NCBI GenBank assembly: GCA_023406225.1
Contig: JAEXWS010000225.1
Span: 1-23,413, forward strand
From: Bacillota bacterium
GTDB taxonomy: Bacteria > Bacillota > Clostridia > Oscillospirales > Oscillospiraceae
Direction: 5' to 3'
DNA: 23,413 nucleotides
Made by a program: the position numbers and the translations under genes. Each line of letters starts with the position of its first letter. The first letter of the stretch is position 1. Below the pieces are notes generated by a model that saw nothing but the letters and a program-made list of their open reading frames with translations, was not told the DNA's origin and did not search any database. Below are positions 14,004-21,872 of this stretch, piece by piece.

Positions 14004-15677
14004 TTGTACAAAAGTGCTGACTTGCTTATGGGCGGCCACAGCGGAGAGAGCCGATCCCTTCTGAAGTCCATGGGTTATACGGATGACGAGCTGAACGAGC
14101 GTCCGGTCATCGGGATCGCAAATTCCTGGAGCACGGTGGTCCCGGGACACTATAATCTGCGGGAACTTGCGAAATTCGTGGAAAAAGGCATTTACCGCGC
14201 GGGGGGAACGGCTGTTGAATTCGGCGTGATCTCCGCCTGCGACGGGATCGCCAACGGGCACGACGGAATGAAATACATCCTTCCCTCCCGGGAGGTGATC
14301 TGCAATTCCGTTGAGATCGAGGCCAAGGCGCACCGGTTGGACGGTCTGATCCTGCTGGCGTCCTGCGACAAGATCATTCCGGGGATGCTGATGGCCGCGG
14401 CCAGAGTGAACATCCCGGCGATCCTGGTAAACGGAGGGCCGATGCTGGGCGGAGAGACGTTTGACGGACGCGCCTCGGACGCGACCTCCAATGACGAGGC
14501 GCTGGGAATGTATCAGGCGGGAAAGATCTCAAAGGAAGCTCTGCGGCAGGTGGAGGACATCTGCTGCCCGGGCTGCGGCTCCTGCTCCTTTTATGGGACC
14601 GCCAACACGATGGCCTGCGTCTCCGAGGCGCTGGGGATGAGCCTGCCGGGAAGCGCGCTGATCCCCGCGGTTTACGGGGCCCGCAGGCAGGCCGCCTTCG
14701 ACGCCGGCGTAAAAATCTGCGATCTGGTGCGAAAGGATATCAAGGCCCGGGATATCCTCACCGAGCGCGCGCTCTATAACGCCGTCCGCGTGGTCCAAAC
14801 GACCAGCGGCAGCACCAACGCCGCTCTGCATCTCAGCGCCATCGCCCACGAGGCGAAGATCCCCGTGCGCGTGATGGACCTCTTCCGAACGCTGTACGCC
14901 ACCACGCCGATCCTGGCAAAAGTGAACCCCTCGGCCAGCTATGACATGGAGGCGTTCCACCGGGCCGGCGGCATCCCGCGGGTGATGCGCTGTCTGGAGG
15001 AGCTGATCGACGGAGACGCCATGACCTGCACGGGGAAAACCGTGCGTGAGAACCTGGCGGCCTGCCGTTGTGTTTACAGGGAGGACCCGGAGTTGATCCG
15101 CAGCCGGGACAGGGCTTACCATGACCGGGGCGGCATCGCCATCCTCCAGGGCAATCTGGCGCCGCTGTCCGCCGTCACAAAGCCCGGGGCATATGCGCCG
15201 GAGCTCCGCCATTTCGTCGGTCCCGCCCAGGTATTCGACCGGGAGGAGACAGCCAACGACGCCATTTTGAACGGGGCGGTCAAGCCGGGCAGCATCGTGG
15301 TGATCCGGTATGAGGGCCCCAAAGGCGGTCCCGGGATGCGGGAGATGTACAAGGCGATGAAATACCTCTATGGACGGGGACTGGCGCAGTGTACCGCATT
15401 GGTCACGGACGGCCGGTTCTCCGGGACCAACAACGGCTGCTTTGTGGGGCACGTCTCGCCGGAGGCCGCCGAGGGCGGACCCATCGCGCTCGTGGAAGAC
15501 GGCGACGAGATCGAGATCGACGTGGACAGCGGCAGGCTGCTCCTCCACGTCAGCGATGAGGAATTGGAGCGGCGCAGGGCCCTGTGGAGCCCGCCGCAGC
15601 TGGATATCCCGGACGGATATCTGCGCCTCTACGCAAAGAATGCGTCCTCGGCGGACCAGGGGGCCATCCTTCAATGA
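14004..15677 (+). CDS. IlvD/Edd-family dehydratase
   Basis: A 557-residue iron-sulfur dehydratase that converts a 2,3-dihydroxy acid or aldonate into the 2-oxo-3-deoxy acid. The start is TTG at 14004, with AAGGAG 8 nt upstream; the next ATG (14028) would cut the conserved N terminus. Cluster ligands are Cys121 in SCDKIIPGM (with Lys123 as the modified metal ligand) and Cys194 in CPGCGSC. The N-terminal motif reads VPGHYNL, as in E. coli IlvD, where [2Fe-2S] members have P-C. This predicts an oxygen-labile [4Fe-4S] enzyme. The catalytic serine is Ser473 in TDGRFSG. No ilvB, ilvC or ilvE is nearby, while a lactonase and TRAP transporter are, so sugar-acid dehydration is favoured over branched-chain amino acid synthesis. 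A true IlvD is not excluded. Confidence 0.9.
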   Translation: MYKSADLLMGGHSGESRSLLKSMGYTDDELNERPVIGIANSWSTVVPGHYNLRELAKFVEKGIYRAGGTAVEFGVISACDGIANGHDGMKYILPSREVICNSVEIEAKAHRLDGLILLASCDKIIPGMLMAAARVNIPAILVNGGPMLGGETFDGRASDATSNDEALGMYQAGKISKEALRQVEDICCPGCGSCSFYGTANTMACVSEALGMSLPGSALIPAVYGARRQAAFDAGVKICDLVRKDIKARDILTERALYNAVRVVQTTSGSTNAALHLSAIAHEAKIPVRVMDLFRTLYATTPILAKVNPSASYDMEAFHRAGGIPRVMRCLEELIDGDAMTCTGKTVRENLAACRCVYREDPELIRSRDRAYHDRGGIAILQGNLAPLSAVTKPGAYAPELRHFVGPAQVFDREETANDAILNGAVKPGSIVVIRYEGPKGGPGMREMYKAMKYLYGRGLAQCTALVTDGRFSGTNNGCFVGHVSPEAAEGGPIALVEDGDEIEIDVDSGRLLLHVSDEELERRRALWSPPQLDIPDGYLRLYAKNASSADQGAILQ

Positions 15678-15713
15678 CCGTATTCGGATTGAATCTTTGA
15701 TACAGGAGGGAAC

Positions 15714-16166
15714 ATGGTGGAAAAGCACCCGGAATACTACGTGGGAGATCATGTGATCACACCCCACCACACGGCTTTCTTCGTGGCGGACCTGGAGGAG
15801 AGCGTGCAGTTTTATCAGGATGTCTTTGGATTCGAGGTCCTGTACTACGCGGCGGTCGCATGCGCCAACGAGCGCCTTGCGATGATGCGCTGCAAAAACT
15901 TTTATCTGGAGCTGCTCTGGGTCCCCACGAACACGCTGGAAGACCTGCGCGCGAAATATCTGCAGGTCGACCATCACTTTGCGATGCTCGTGGACGACGT
16001 GGAGGAGACGAAGAGGAAGCTGCTGAAGCATCCGAAAGTCACCTGCGAGGAGGCGGAGATCCGGGACGTGCCGGATCTGGGGGACATGGACGCGCGGGTG
16101 ACATTTTTCCGCGGCATCAACGGAGAGCGCTTTGAAATTATGCAGAATGTGAGAGCGCGGGCCTAA
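15714..16166 (+). CDS. VOC-superfamily (glyoxalase-fold) protein
   Basis: A 150-residue protein with two beta-alpha-beta-beta-beta modules, the vicinal-oxygen-chelate fold. The four metal ligands are all visible: His19 in HTAFFVADLEESVQFY, Glu66 in YLELLW, His88 in DHHFAMLVDD and Glu141 in ERFEIMQ. This is the His/Glu/His/Glu pattern of glyoxalase I and methylmalonyl-CoA epimerase. The protein is thus likely an active divalent-metal isomerase, epimerase or lyase, not a resistance protein. Its substrate is unknown. The place between the dehydratase and the dehydrogenase suggests it acts on the 2-oxo intermediate of the operon pathway. AGGAGGG lies about 4 nt before the ATG. Confidence 0.88.
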   Translation: MVEKHPEYYVGDHVITPHHTAFFVADLEESVQFYQDVFGFEVLYYAAVACANERLAMMRCKNFYLELLWVPTNTLEDLRAKYLQVDHHFAMLVDDVEETKRKLLKHPKVTCEEAEIRDVPDLGDMDARVTFFRGINGERFEIMQNVRARA

Positions 16167-16220
16167 GCCTCCTGCGCGGCGGACGAGACGGCGCATCGAT
16201 TTGGAAAGAGGGTTTTATTT

Positions 16221-17177
16221 ATGTATCAGCAAAAAGATATCCACACTGTTTTACTTGCCGGCGCGGGGGTAATGGGGTCCTCATTCGCGCAGATTTTTGC
16301 AAAAAGCGGCTATGACGTGATCTTGTACGATGTGGCCGCACCGGCTTTGGACAAAGCGCGCAGCCTGATCGACGTGAACCAAAAGGCGCTGATCGATCAG
16401 GGAAGCATTACGCAAGAGGAATCCGCGGCGGTGCTGGGCCGCATCACGATGACGACCTCCAAGGAATACTTCCCCGTGATCGACTTCGCGCTGGAGGCGA
16501 CGGTCGAAAACATGGAGATCAAGCACGCCTTTTTCCAGGAGCTTTCCGCGGCGGCGAAGGAGGACGCGATCTTGTGCACCAACACCTCCGGGATGTCCAT
16601 CACAGAGATCGCCAAAGCGGTGCGGCACCCGGAACGTTTCGCGGGCATGCACTGGGTGAATCCGCCGCATCTGATCCCCCTGGTGGAGGTCATCGCCGGG
16701 GAGCAGAGCTCCGAAGCGGCCATGGAGGCGGTCTACGACGTGGCGCTGAGCCTGGGCCAAAAGCCGGTCCGGGTGTATAAGGACCCCACCGGGTTCATCC
16801 TCAACCGCCTGCAGTACGCCATCGTCCGGGAGGCGTTCCACTGCGTGGAGATGGGGTACGCGAGCATCGAGGATGTGGACAATGTGGTGAAGTACGGCCT
16901 CGGGATGCGGTACGCATGCATCGGCCCCTTCGAGACGATCGACTTTGGCGGCATCGATATATTCAACCATGTCGGCAGCTACATGTTCGATACCCTGTGC
17001 AACGACGGCGGCGTGCCCAAACTTTTGCGGGAAGCATATGAACAAGGAAAATACGGCGTGAAAAACTGCCGGGGATTCTACGATTACAGCAACGGCAAGG
17101 ACGCGGAGGCGATCAAAAAGCGCGACGAGGCGTTTATCGCCGTCTCCAAAGCCCTGCTGGGCGGTGAAAACGCGTGA
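16221..17177 (+). CDS. 3-hydroxyacyl-CoA dehydrogenase-family NAD-dependent oxidoreductase
   Basis: A 318-residue NAD(P)-dependent dehydrogenase. The Rossmann motif GAGVMGSSFAQIFAKSGYDV begins near residue 14. Active-site residues align with human HAD at matching spacing: Ser123 (NTSGMS), His144 and Glu156 (HWVNPPHLIPLVE), and Asn195 (GFILNRL). The C-terminal domain (about 195-318) is all-helical and ends in a GVKNCRGFYDY motif. The fold covers 3-hydroxybutyryl-CoA dehydrogenase as well as L-gulonate 3-dehydrogenase and carnitine 3-dehydrogenase. In this operon oxidation of a hydroxy acid is favoured. It could also supply the 3-hydroxyacyl-CoA step missing from the left-hand operon. AGAGGG lies about 9 nt before the ATG. 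Confidence 0.9.
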   Translation: MYQQKDIHTVLLAGAGVMGSSFAQIFAKSGYDVILYDVAAPALDKARSLIDVNQKALIDQGSITQEESAAVLGRITMTTSKEYFPVIDFALEATVENMEIKHAFFQELSAAAKEDAILCTNTSGMSITEIAKAVRHPERFAGMHWVNPPHLIPLVEVIAGEQSSEAAMEAVYDVALSLGQKPVRVYKDPTGFILNRLQYAIVREAFHCVEMGYASIEDVDNVVKYGLGMRYACIGPFETIDFGGIDIFNHVGSYMFDTLCNDGGVPKLLREAYEQGKYGVKNCRGFYDYSNGKDAEAIKKRDEAFIAVSKALLGGENA

Positions 17178-17208
17178 CCGCCGCACCTTTGCCAAAGGAG
17201 AACGCGCC

Positions 17209-17541
17209 ATGGGCCTGATCTCCGGCATTCAGGCGGTCCACGCCGTAAAAAGGCTGAAGGCCGGCAAGCGGGCAAAGCTCTCCTATGGGCAGGCGGCAGA
17301 CCTGGCCATCGATCTGCTGGCCGCCAAGCAGGCGCTGCCGCCGCCGCAGTTTGACGCCTTATACGCATTCTTCAGGACCTGCCAGGCCGACAAAGAGAAG
17401 GCCGAGGTCGACGGTGCACAATATGATCAAATGGTGCGGGACATTCTTGAAAAGGCCGGCCGGATCACGGGCGGCAAAAGCTGCGATGAAAGCGGAACGC
17501 CGTTTTTAAAGCCGGTCTTTGCGGACGGCGGGCGCGCTTGA
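17209..17541 (+). CDS. Small helical protein of unknown function
   Basis: I do not recognise this 110-residue protein. It has a clear AAGGAG site 8 nt before the ATG at 17209; an in-frame GTG at 17164 inside the preceding gene is rejected. It starts MGLISGIQAVHAVKRLKAGK, is rich in Ala, Lys, Gln and Asp, looks mostly alpha-helical (LSYGQAADLAIDLLAAKQAL; DALYAFFRTCQADKEKAEVD), and has two cysteines. No signal peptide, membrane segment or metal motif is seen. It lies 31 nt after the dehydrogenase and is probably the last gene of the TRAP/dehydratase operon. A helical adaptor or regulator is possible, but nothing supports a specific role. Confidence 0.65.
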   Translation: MGLISGIQAVHAVKRLKAGKRAKLSYGQAADLAIDLLAAKQALPPPQFDALYAFFRTCQADKEKAEVDGAQYDQMVRDILEKAGRITGGKSCDESGTPFLKPVFADGGRA

Positions 17542-17597
17542 GGAACGCGGCGGCCGCGGGGCCTCATGCGGCGGGCGGCCGGAAGGGCGCCGCACGC

Positions 17598-17626
17598 TTG
17601 CACGGCATTTATTTTGATGATATCAT
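17598..17626 (+). promoter_or_regulatory. Candidate promoter of the pyruvate:ferredoxin oxidoreductase gene
   Basis: TTGCAC (17598-17603) and TATCAT (17621-17626) are separated by 17 bases. The -10 box matches 5 of 6 positions and the -35 box is weaker. The site lies in the only AT-rich patch of the 417-nt gap and would give a leader of about 325 nt. Confidence 0.5.
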
Positions 17627-17632
17627 AGACGG

Positions 17633-17958
17633 GCCGGGCCAGCGCGGGGCGGAGGAGGCCATCCGCCCCCGCGCAGAGTTCCCATCGCCCCCGGCGGAGG
17701 GGCCGGCTTGAACGCTGCTTTGCGGGTGAACACAGTCCGTGGACGCGCCTCGCCCCGCCAGCGCGGGGGGCGCTTCACCGCTCCGGGGTCAAAACGGCGC
17801 GGAAACAGCGGGGCCCGTCGGCAAATACGCGATAAAACGGCCTGTTGATCGTCTTCCGACCAGCAGGCTGCTTTTATGCGCGGCCCGGGCGCATGTCCCG
17901 CTCGGGGGCGACCGCCGCGTAAAAAGGAGAACGCCTTACAACATAAGGAGGAAAACAT
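17633..17958 (+). other. Long structured GC-rich leader before the PFOR gene
   Basis: No credible gene is seen. The leader holds three strong stem-loops. The first is 17642-17653 with 17662-17674 (12 bp, one bulged C). The second is 17745-17773 (5 + 6 bp around a 3-base bulge). The third is GCCTGTTGATCG/CGACCAGCAGGC (17840-17851 and 17857-17868; one wobble, one mismatch), followed by TGCTTTT. The third resembles an intrinsic terminator and could be an attenuator, or it could end upstream transcripts. Confidence 0.45.
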
Positions 17959-20900
17959 ATGTCAAAAAAGATCGAGATCATGGACGGGAACCAGGCGGCG
18001 GCGTACATCTCATACGCCTTTACGGAAGTGGCGGGGATCTTCCCCATCACGCCCTCCTCTCCCATGGCGGAGTATGTGGACGAGTGGGCGGCCAACGGGA
18101 AGAAGAACCTGTTCGGCCAGCCGGTCCAGGTGGTGGAGATGCAGTCCGAGGGCGGCGCCGCCGGAACGGTCCACGGCTCCCTCCAGTCCGGCGCCCTGAC
18201 CACCACTTACACCGCGTCCCAGGGCCTGCTCCTCATGATCCCCAACATGTATAAGATCGCCGGAGAGATGCTGCCGGGGGTGTTCCACGTCTCCGCCCGG
18301 ACCCTCTCCGCCCACGCCCTCTCCATCTTCGGCGACCACTCCGACGTGATGGGCGTGCGGTCCACGGGCTTCTCCCTGCTGGCGGCCTCCTCTCCCCAGG
18401 AGGTGATGGACCTGGGCGCCGTGGCCCATCTGGCCGCCATCCACTGCCGGATGCCCTTCCTCCACTTCTTCGACGGGTTCCGCACCTCTCACGAGATCCA
18501 GAAGATCGAGGCCCTGGACTATGAGGACCTGCGGCCCCTGGTGGACATGGACGCCCTCCGCGCCTACCGCAGGCACTCTTTGAACCCCGAGCACCCCGCC
18601 ACCCGGGGGACCACCGTGAACCCGGACATCTTCTTCCAGTGCCGGGAGGCCTGCAATGACAAATTCGCCTCCATCCCCGCCGCTGTGGAGCACTATATGC
18701 AGGAGGTGGGCAGGCTCACCGGCCGCACCCACCACCTGTTCGACTACTACGGCGCCCCGGATGCGGAGCGGGTGGTGGTCCTGATGGGCTCCGCCGCCGA
18801 GACCGCCAAGGAGACGGTGGATCATCTGACCGCCAGGGGCGAAAAGGTGGGCCTTGTCAACGTCCACCTGTACCGCCCCTTCTCCGCCGAGCACTTCCTC
18901 TCCGCCGTCCCCGCCTCCTGCAAGCGCCTGGCCGTGCTGGACCGCACCAAGGAGCCCGGTGCCATGGGCGAGCCGCTGTATCAGGACATCTGCACCATCT
19001 ATCACCAGCGCGGCCTTCCCATGGACATCGTGGGCGGCCGGTACGGCCTCTCCTCCAAGGACACCACGCCGGGACAGCTCCTGGCGGTGTTCGACAACCT
19101 CAAGCAGCCCCAGCCCAAACATAATTTCACCATCGGCATCGTGGACGATGTGACCCACACCTCCCTGCCCGTGACGGAGGAGATCGAGACCTCCCCCGCC
19201 GGCCAGACCAGCGCGGAGATCTGGGGCATGGGGTCCGACGGCACCGTGGGCGCCAACAAGAACTCCATCAAGATCATCGGCCAGGCCACAGACCTGTACT
19301 GCCAGGCCTATTTTGTCTACGACTCCAAGAAGTCCGGCGGCCTGACCCAGTCCCACCTGCGCTTTGGAAAAGCGCCCATCCGCTCCCCGTACCTGGTCCG
19401 CTCCGCGGACTTCGTGGCCTGCCACACCCCCTCCTATGTCCAGAAATACGACATGGTGAAGGACCTGAAAGAGGGCGGCACCTTCCTTTTGAACTGCGGC
19501 TGGGACATGGAGGGTCTGGAGAAGAACCTCCCCGCCTCCATGAAGCGGGCGCTGGCCGCCAAGGGCGCCAAGTTCTACACCATCGACGCCATCTCCATCG
19601 CCCGCAGGCTGGGCCTTGGCAGCCGGACCAACACCATTTTGCAGGCCGCCTTCTTCAAACTCACCGGCGTCATCCCCATCGACCAAGCCGTGTCCGAGAT
19701 GAAGGAGGCCATCCACAAGACCTATTACAAGAAGAAGGGCCAGGCCGTGGTGGACATGAACAATGCCTCCATCGAGCACGGCATCAGCGAACTCACCCAG
19801 GTCCCCATCCCCGAATCCTGGCGCACCGCCCGGGACGAAGCCGCCGATGACGCCGCCCCCGCCTTCATCCGGGACGTGGTGTCCGTGATGAACCGGCAGG
19901 AGGGCGACGCGCTGCCCGTGTCCGTCATGAAGGAATACGGCCTGGAGGACGGCACCTGGCCCTCCGGCACCACCCGGTATGAAAAGCGCGGGACCGCCGT
20001 GGAGGTCCCCGTGTGGGACGCGGCCAAGTGCATCCAGTGCAACCAATGCGCCCTTGTCTGCCCCCACGCCGCCATCCGGCCCATATTGCTGGACGAGGCC
20101 GAGGAGGCCGCCAAGCCCGCGGGCTTTGAGACTGCTGCGGCCAAGGGCATGGGCGGCAGATACGCCTACCGGATGCAGGTCTCCCCCTACGACTGCACCG
20201 GCTGCGGCAGCTGCGTCAACGTGTGCCTTGCCAAGGACACGGCGCTGGTGATGAAGCCCCTGGAAAGCCAGCTGAAAGAGGCGGAGAACTGGACCTTCGC
20301 CGTGGAGGAGGTCTCCGTTAAAAAGGACGCCGTCAGCGATAAGAACGTCAAGGCCTCCCAGTTCGCCAAGCCCTACTTTGAGTTCTCCGGAGCCTGCGCG
20401 GGCTGCGGCGAGACCCCCTATATCAAGCTGGTGACCCAGCTCTTCGGCGAGCGCATGTACATCACCAACGCCTCCGGCTGCTCCTCGGCCTACGGCGGCT
20501 CCACCCCCTCCTCCCCCTACTGCACGGACAAGGAGGGCCGGGGCCCCGCCTGGGCCATGAGCCTGTTTGAGGACAACGCCGAGTACGCCTACGGCTATCT
20601 CCTGGGTCAGGACGCCGTGAAGCGCCAGCTCCGGGAGAAGGTCCATGCCCTGGCGGAGCGGGGCGCGGCGGCGGAGGCCTGCAAGGCGTATCTGGAAAAG
20701 GGCAATGACGCGGCGGAGTCCCGGCTGGTCAGCGACGCGCTTCTCTCCGCCCTGGAGGGCGACGGCAGCGAGGAGGCCGCCTTTATCCGCCAGAACGCGG
20801 AGTTCCTCACCAAGAAGAGCGTCTGGGCCTTCGGCGGGGACGGCTGGGCCTACGACATCGGCTACGGCGGACTGGACCACGTGCTGGCCTCCGGCAGGGA

Positions 20901-21462
20901 CATCAACGTGCTGGTGCTGGATACCGAGGTGTACTCCAACACCGGCGGGCAGTCCTCCAAGTCCACGGCGGCGGGTGCCATCGCCAAATTCTCTGCCGGC
21001 GGCAAGCAGACCAAGAAAAAAGACCTGGGGCTGATGGCCATGAGCTACGGCTATGTGTACGTGGCCCAGGTGGCCATGGGGGCCGACCCGGCCCAGACCT
21101 TGCGGGCCATCCGGGAGGCCGAGGCCTATGACGGCCCCTCCATCGTCATCTGCTACTGCCCCTGCATCGAGCACGGCATGAAGGCCAGCATGGGCCTGAG
21201 TCAGCTGGAGGAGAAGAAGGCGGTGGAGTGCGGCTACTGGCACCTGTACCGCTATAACCCGGACTTGAAGGCCCAGGGCAAGAACCCCTTCATTCTGGAT
21301 TCCAAGGCCCCTGCCGGCGACTTCCAGCAGTTCCTCCAGGGGGAGAACCGCTACGCCTCCCTGAAGCTCAGCTTCCCGGAAAAGGCCGCGGAGCTATACG
21401 CCAAGGCCGAGCGTGACGCCAAAGAGCGTTACCAGAGCTATTTGGATCTTGCAAAGCAGTGA
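17959..21462 (+). CDS. nifJ: Pyruvate:ferredoxin (flavodoxin) oxidoreductase, single chain
   Basis: A complete 1167-residue PFOR that converts pyruvate and CoA to acetyl-CoA, CO2 and reduced ferredoxin, central to clostridial energy metabolism. Domain order is intact: N-terminal pyruvate-binding region (GIFPITPSSPMAEYVDEW; VEMQSEGGAAGT), transketolase-like domain II, gamma domain (SDGTVGANKNSIKIIG), two ferredoxin-type clusters and the TPP domain. Cluster ligands are C691, C694, C697, C701 and C746, C749, C752, C756. The proximal cluster uses C813, C816, C841 and a cysteine in CYCPC (1065-1069). The TPP motif is GDGWAYDIGYGG. The second ferredoxin motif ends in C-L where C-P is usual. Codon use is strongly G/C-ending, fitting high expression. 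AAGGAGG lies 7 nt before the ATG. Confidence 0.97.
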   Translation: MSKKIEIMDGNQAAAYISYAFTEVAGIFPITPSSPMAEYVDEWAANGKKNLFGQPVQVVEMQSEGGAAGTVHGSLQSGALTTTYTASQGLLLMIPNMYKIAGEMLPGVFHVSARTLSAHALSIFGDHSDVMGVRSTGFSLLAASSPQEVMDLGAVAHLAAIHCRMPFLHFFDGFRTSHEIQKIEALDYEDLRPLVDMDALRAYRRHSLNPEHPATRGTTVNPDIFFQCREACNDKFASIPAAVEHYMQEVGRLTGRTHHLFDYYGAPDAERVVVLMGSAAETAKETVDHLTARGEKVGLVNVHLYRPFSAEHFLSAVPASCKRLAVLDRTKEPGAMGEPLYQDICTIYHQRGLPMDIVGGRYGLSSKDTTPGQLLAVFDNLKQPQPKHNFTIGIVDDVTHTSLPVTEEIETSPAGQTSAEIWGMGSDGTVGANKNSIKIIGQATDLYCQAYFVYDSKKSGGLTQSHLRFGKAPIRSPYLVRSADFVACHTPSYVQKYDMVKDLKEGGTFLLNCGWDMEGLEKNLPASMKRALAAKGAKFYTIDAISIARRLGLGSRTNTILQAAFFKLTGVIPIDQAVSEMKEAIHKTYYKKKGQAVVDMNNASIEHGISELTQVPIPESWRTARDEAADDAAPAFIRDVVSVMNRQEGDALPVSVMKEYGLEDGTWPSGTTRYEKRGTAVEVPVWDAAKCIQCNQCALVCPHAAIRPILLDEAEEAAKPAGFETAAAKGMGGRYAYRMQVSPYDCTGCGSCVNVCLAKDTALVMKPLESQLKEAENWTFAVEEVSVKKDAVSDKNVKASQFAKPYFEFSGACAGCGETPYIKLVTQLFGERMYITNASGCSSAYGGSTPSSPYCTDKEGRGPAWAMSLFEDNAEYAYGYLLGQDAVKRQLREKVHALAERGAAAEACKAYLEKGNDAAESRLVSDALLSALEGDGSEEAAFIRQNAEFLTKKSVWAFGGDGWAYDIGYGGLDHVLASGRDINVLVLDTEVYSNTGGQSSKSTAAGAIAKFSAGGKQTKKKDLGLMAMSYGYVYVAQVAMGADPAQTLRAIREAEAYDGPSIVICYCPCIEHGMKASMGLSQLEEKKAVECGYWHLYRYNPDLKAQGKNPFILDSKAPAGDFQQFLQGENRYASLKLSFPEKAAELYAKAERDAKERYQSYLDLAKQ

Positions 21463-21470
21463 TCGGCAAA

Positions 21471-21500
21471 GCGGGAGCCCGGCCATGGCCTGGCTCCCGC
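21471..21500 (+). other. Hairpin directly after the PFOR gene
   Basis: GCGGGAGCC (21471-21479) pairs with GGCTCCCGC (21492-21500), and the loop itself contains the palindrome GGCCATGGCC. It starts 9 bases after the PFOR stop. There is no T-run, so it probably protects the 3' end of the message while the terminator at 21561 stops transcription. Confidence 0.5.
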
Positions 21501-21560
21501 GCCAGCGGACGGAACGGCCCCGGATATATTCGTCCACCAGGCGGCCCTTTCCAGCGCCCG

Positions 21561-21598
21561 AAAACGTTCCGCCGGTATCAGCCGGCGGGGCGTTTTTC
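21561..21598 (+). terminator. Rho-independent terminator of the PFOR gene
   Basis: Stem AACGTTCCGCCGG (21563-21575) with CCGGCGGGGCGTT (21582-21594), 13 pairs with two G-T, extended by two A-T pairs, loop TATCAG, followed by TTTCT. It lies about 100 nt after the PFOR stop codon. Confidence 0.8.
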
Positions 21599-21872
21599 TA
21601 TACCGTCCCCTGTCGCCGGCCGCTTGGCCCGGGTCAAAACAAAGCGTCCGCCTCCCCCTTCGATCCTATGTCTCGGCTGGTTTGCCGCATCCGGTCATGA
21701 AACGGCCTTTTCCGCCTGTCAAGCGTGCAGCCGTTTTACAGCCTCCCGGTCCCAACGCCGCAAAAGCCGGTGCAGCACGAGGCTGCACCGGCTTTCACAA
21801 AAACGCTCTCTTATGCCGCCGCTCCATTGACGCCGGCTTTTTTCATTCTTCTCCGGCTCCTCCGGCGCGCGC
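21599..21872. other. Intergenic region between convergent genes with bidirectional terminator
   Basis: No gene is seen. The one structured element is at 21763-21795: AAAGCCGGTGCAGC pairs perfectly with GCTGCACCGGCTTT over 14 bp around the loop ACGAG. Its A- and T-tracts let it terminate either the plus-strand PFOR message or the minus-strand nitroreductase message, whose gene ends 78 nt away. Confidence 0.65.
21763..21795 (-). terminator. Terminator of the nitroreductase gene (bidirectional)
   Basis: A perfect 14-bp stem with a 5-base loop. On the minus strand it ends in TTTT, and it lies downstream of the nitroreductase stop codon. Confidence 0.7.

Noticed and set aside
14529..16196. Open frame of 555 codons on the minus strand
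   Set aside because: It is antisense to the dehydratase and VOC genes and has no recognisable domain.
17551..17581. CGGCCGC/GCGGCCG hairpin as terminator of the TRAP operon
   Set aside because: The stem is only 7 bp with a 17-base loop and no T-run; it is too weak to call.
17623..17958. Possible minus-strand gene in the PFOR leader
   Set aside because: The translation is rich in Arg, Pro and Gly without a domain, and no ribosome binding site is seen; the GC-rich hairpins explain the open frame.
20194..20226. PFOR second ferredoxin motif lacking the usual proline after the fourth cysteine, as a sign of lost function
   Set aside because: All cysteine ligands are present; a Leu in place of Pro is a minor change and the protein is otherwise complete.
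18010..21243. Open frame of 1077 codons on the minus strand
   Set aside because: It is the mirror of the PFOR gene; its Gly/His/Val/Leu-rich repetitive composition is typical of an antisense shadow.
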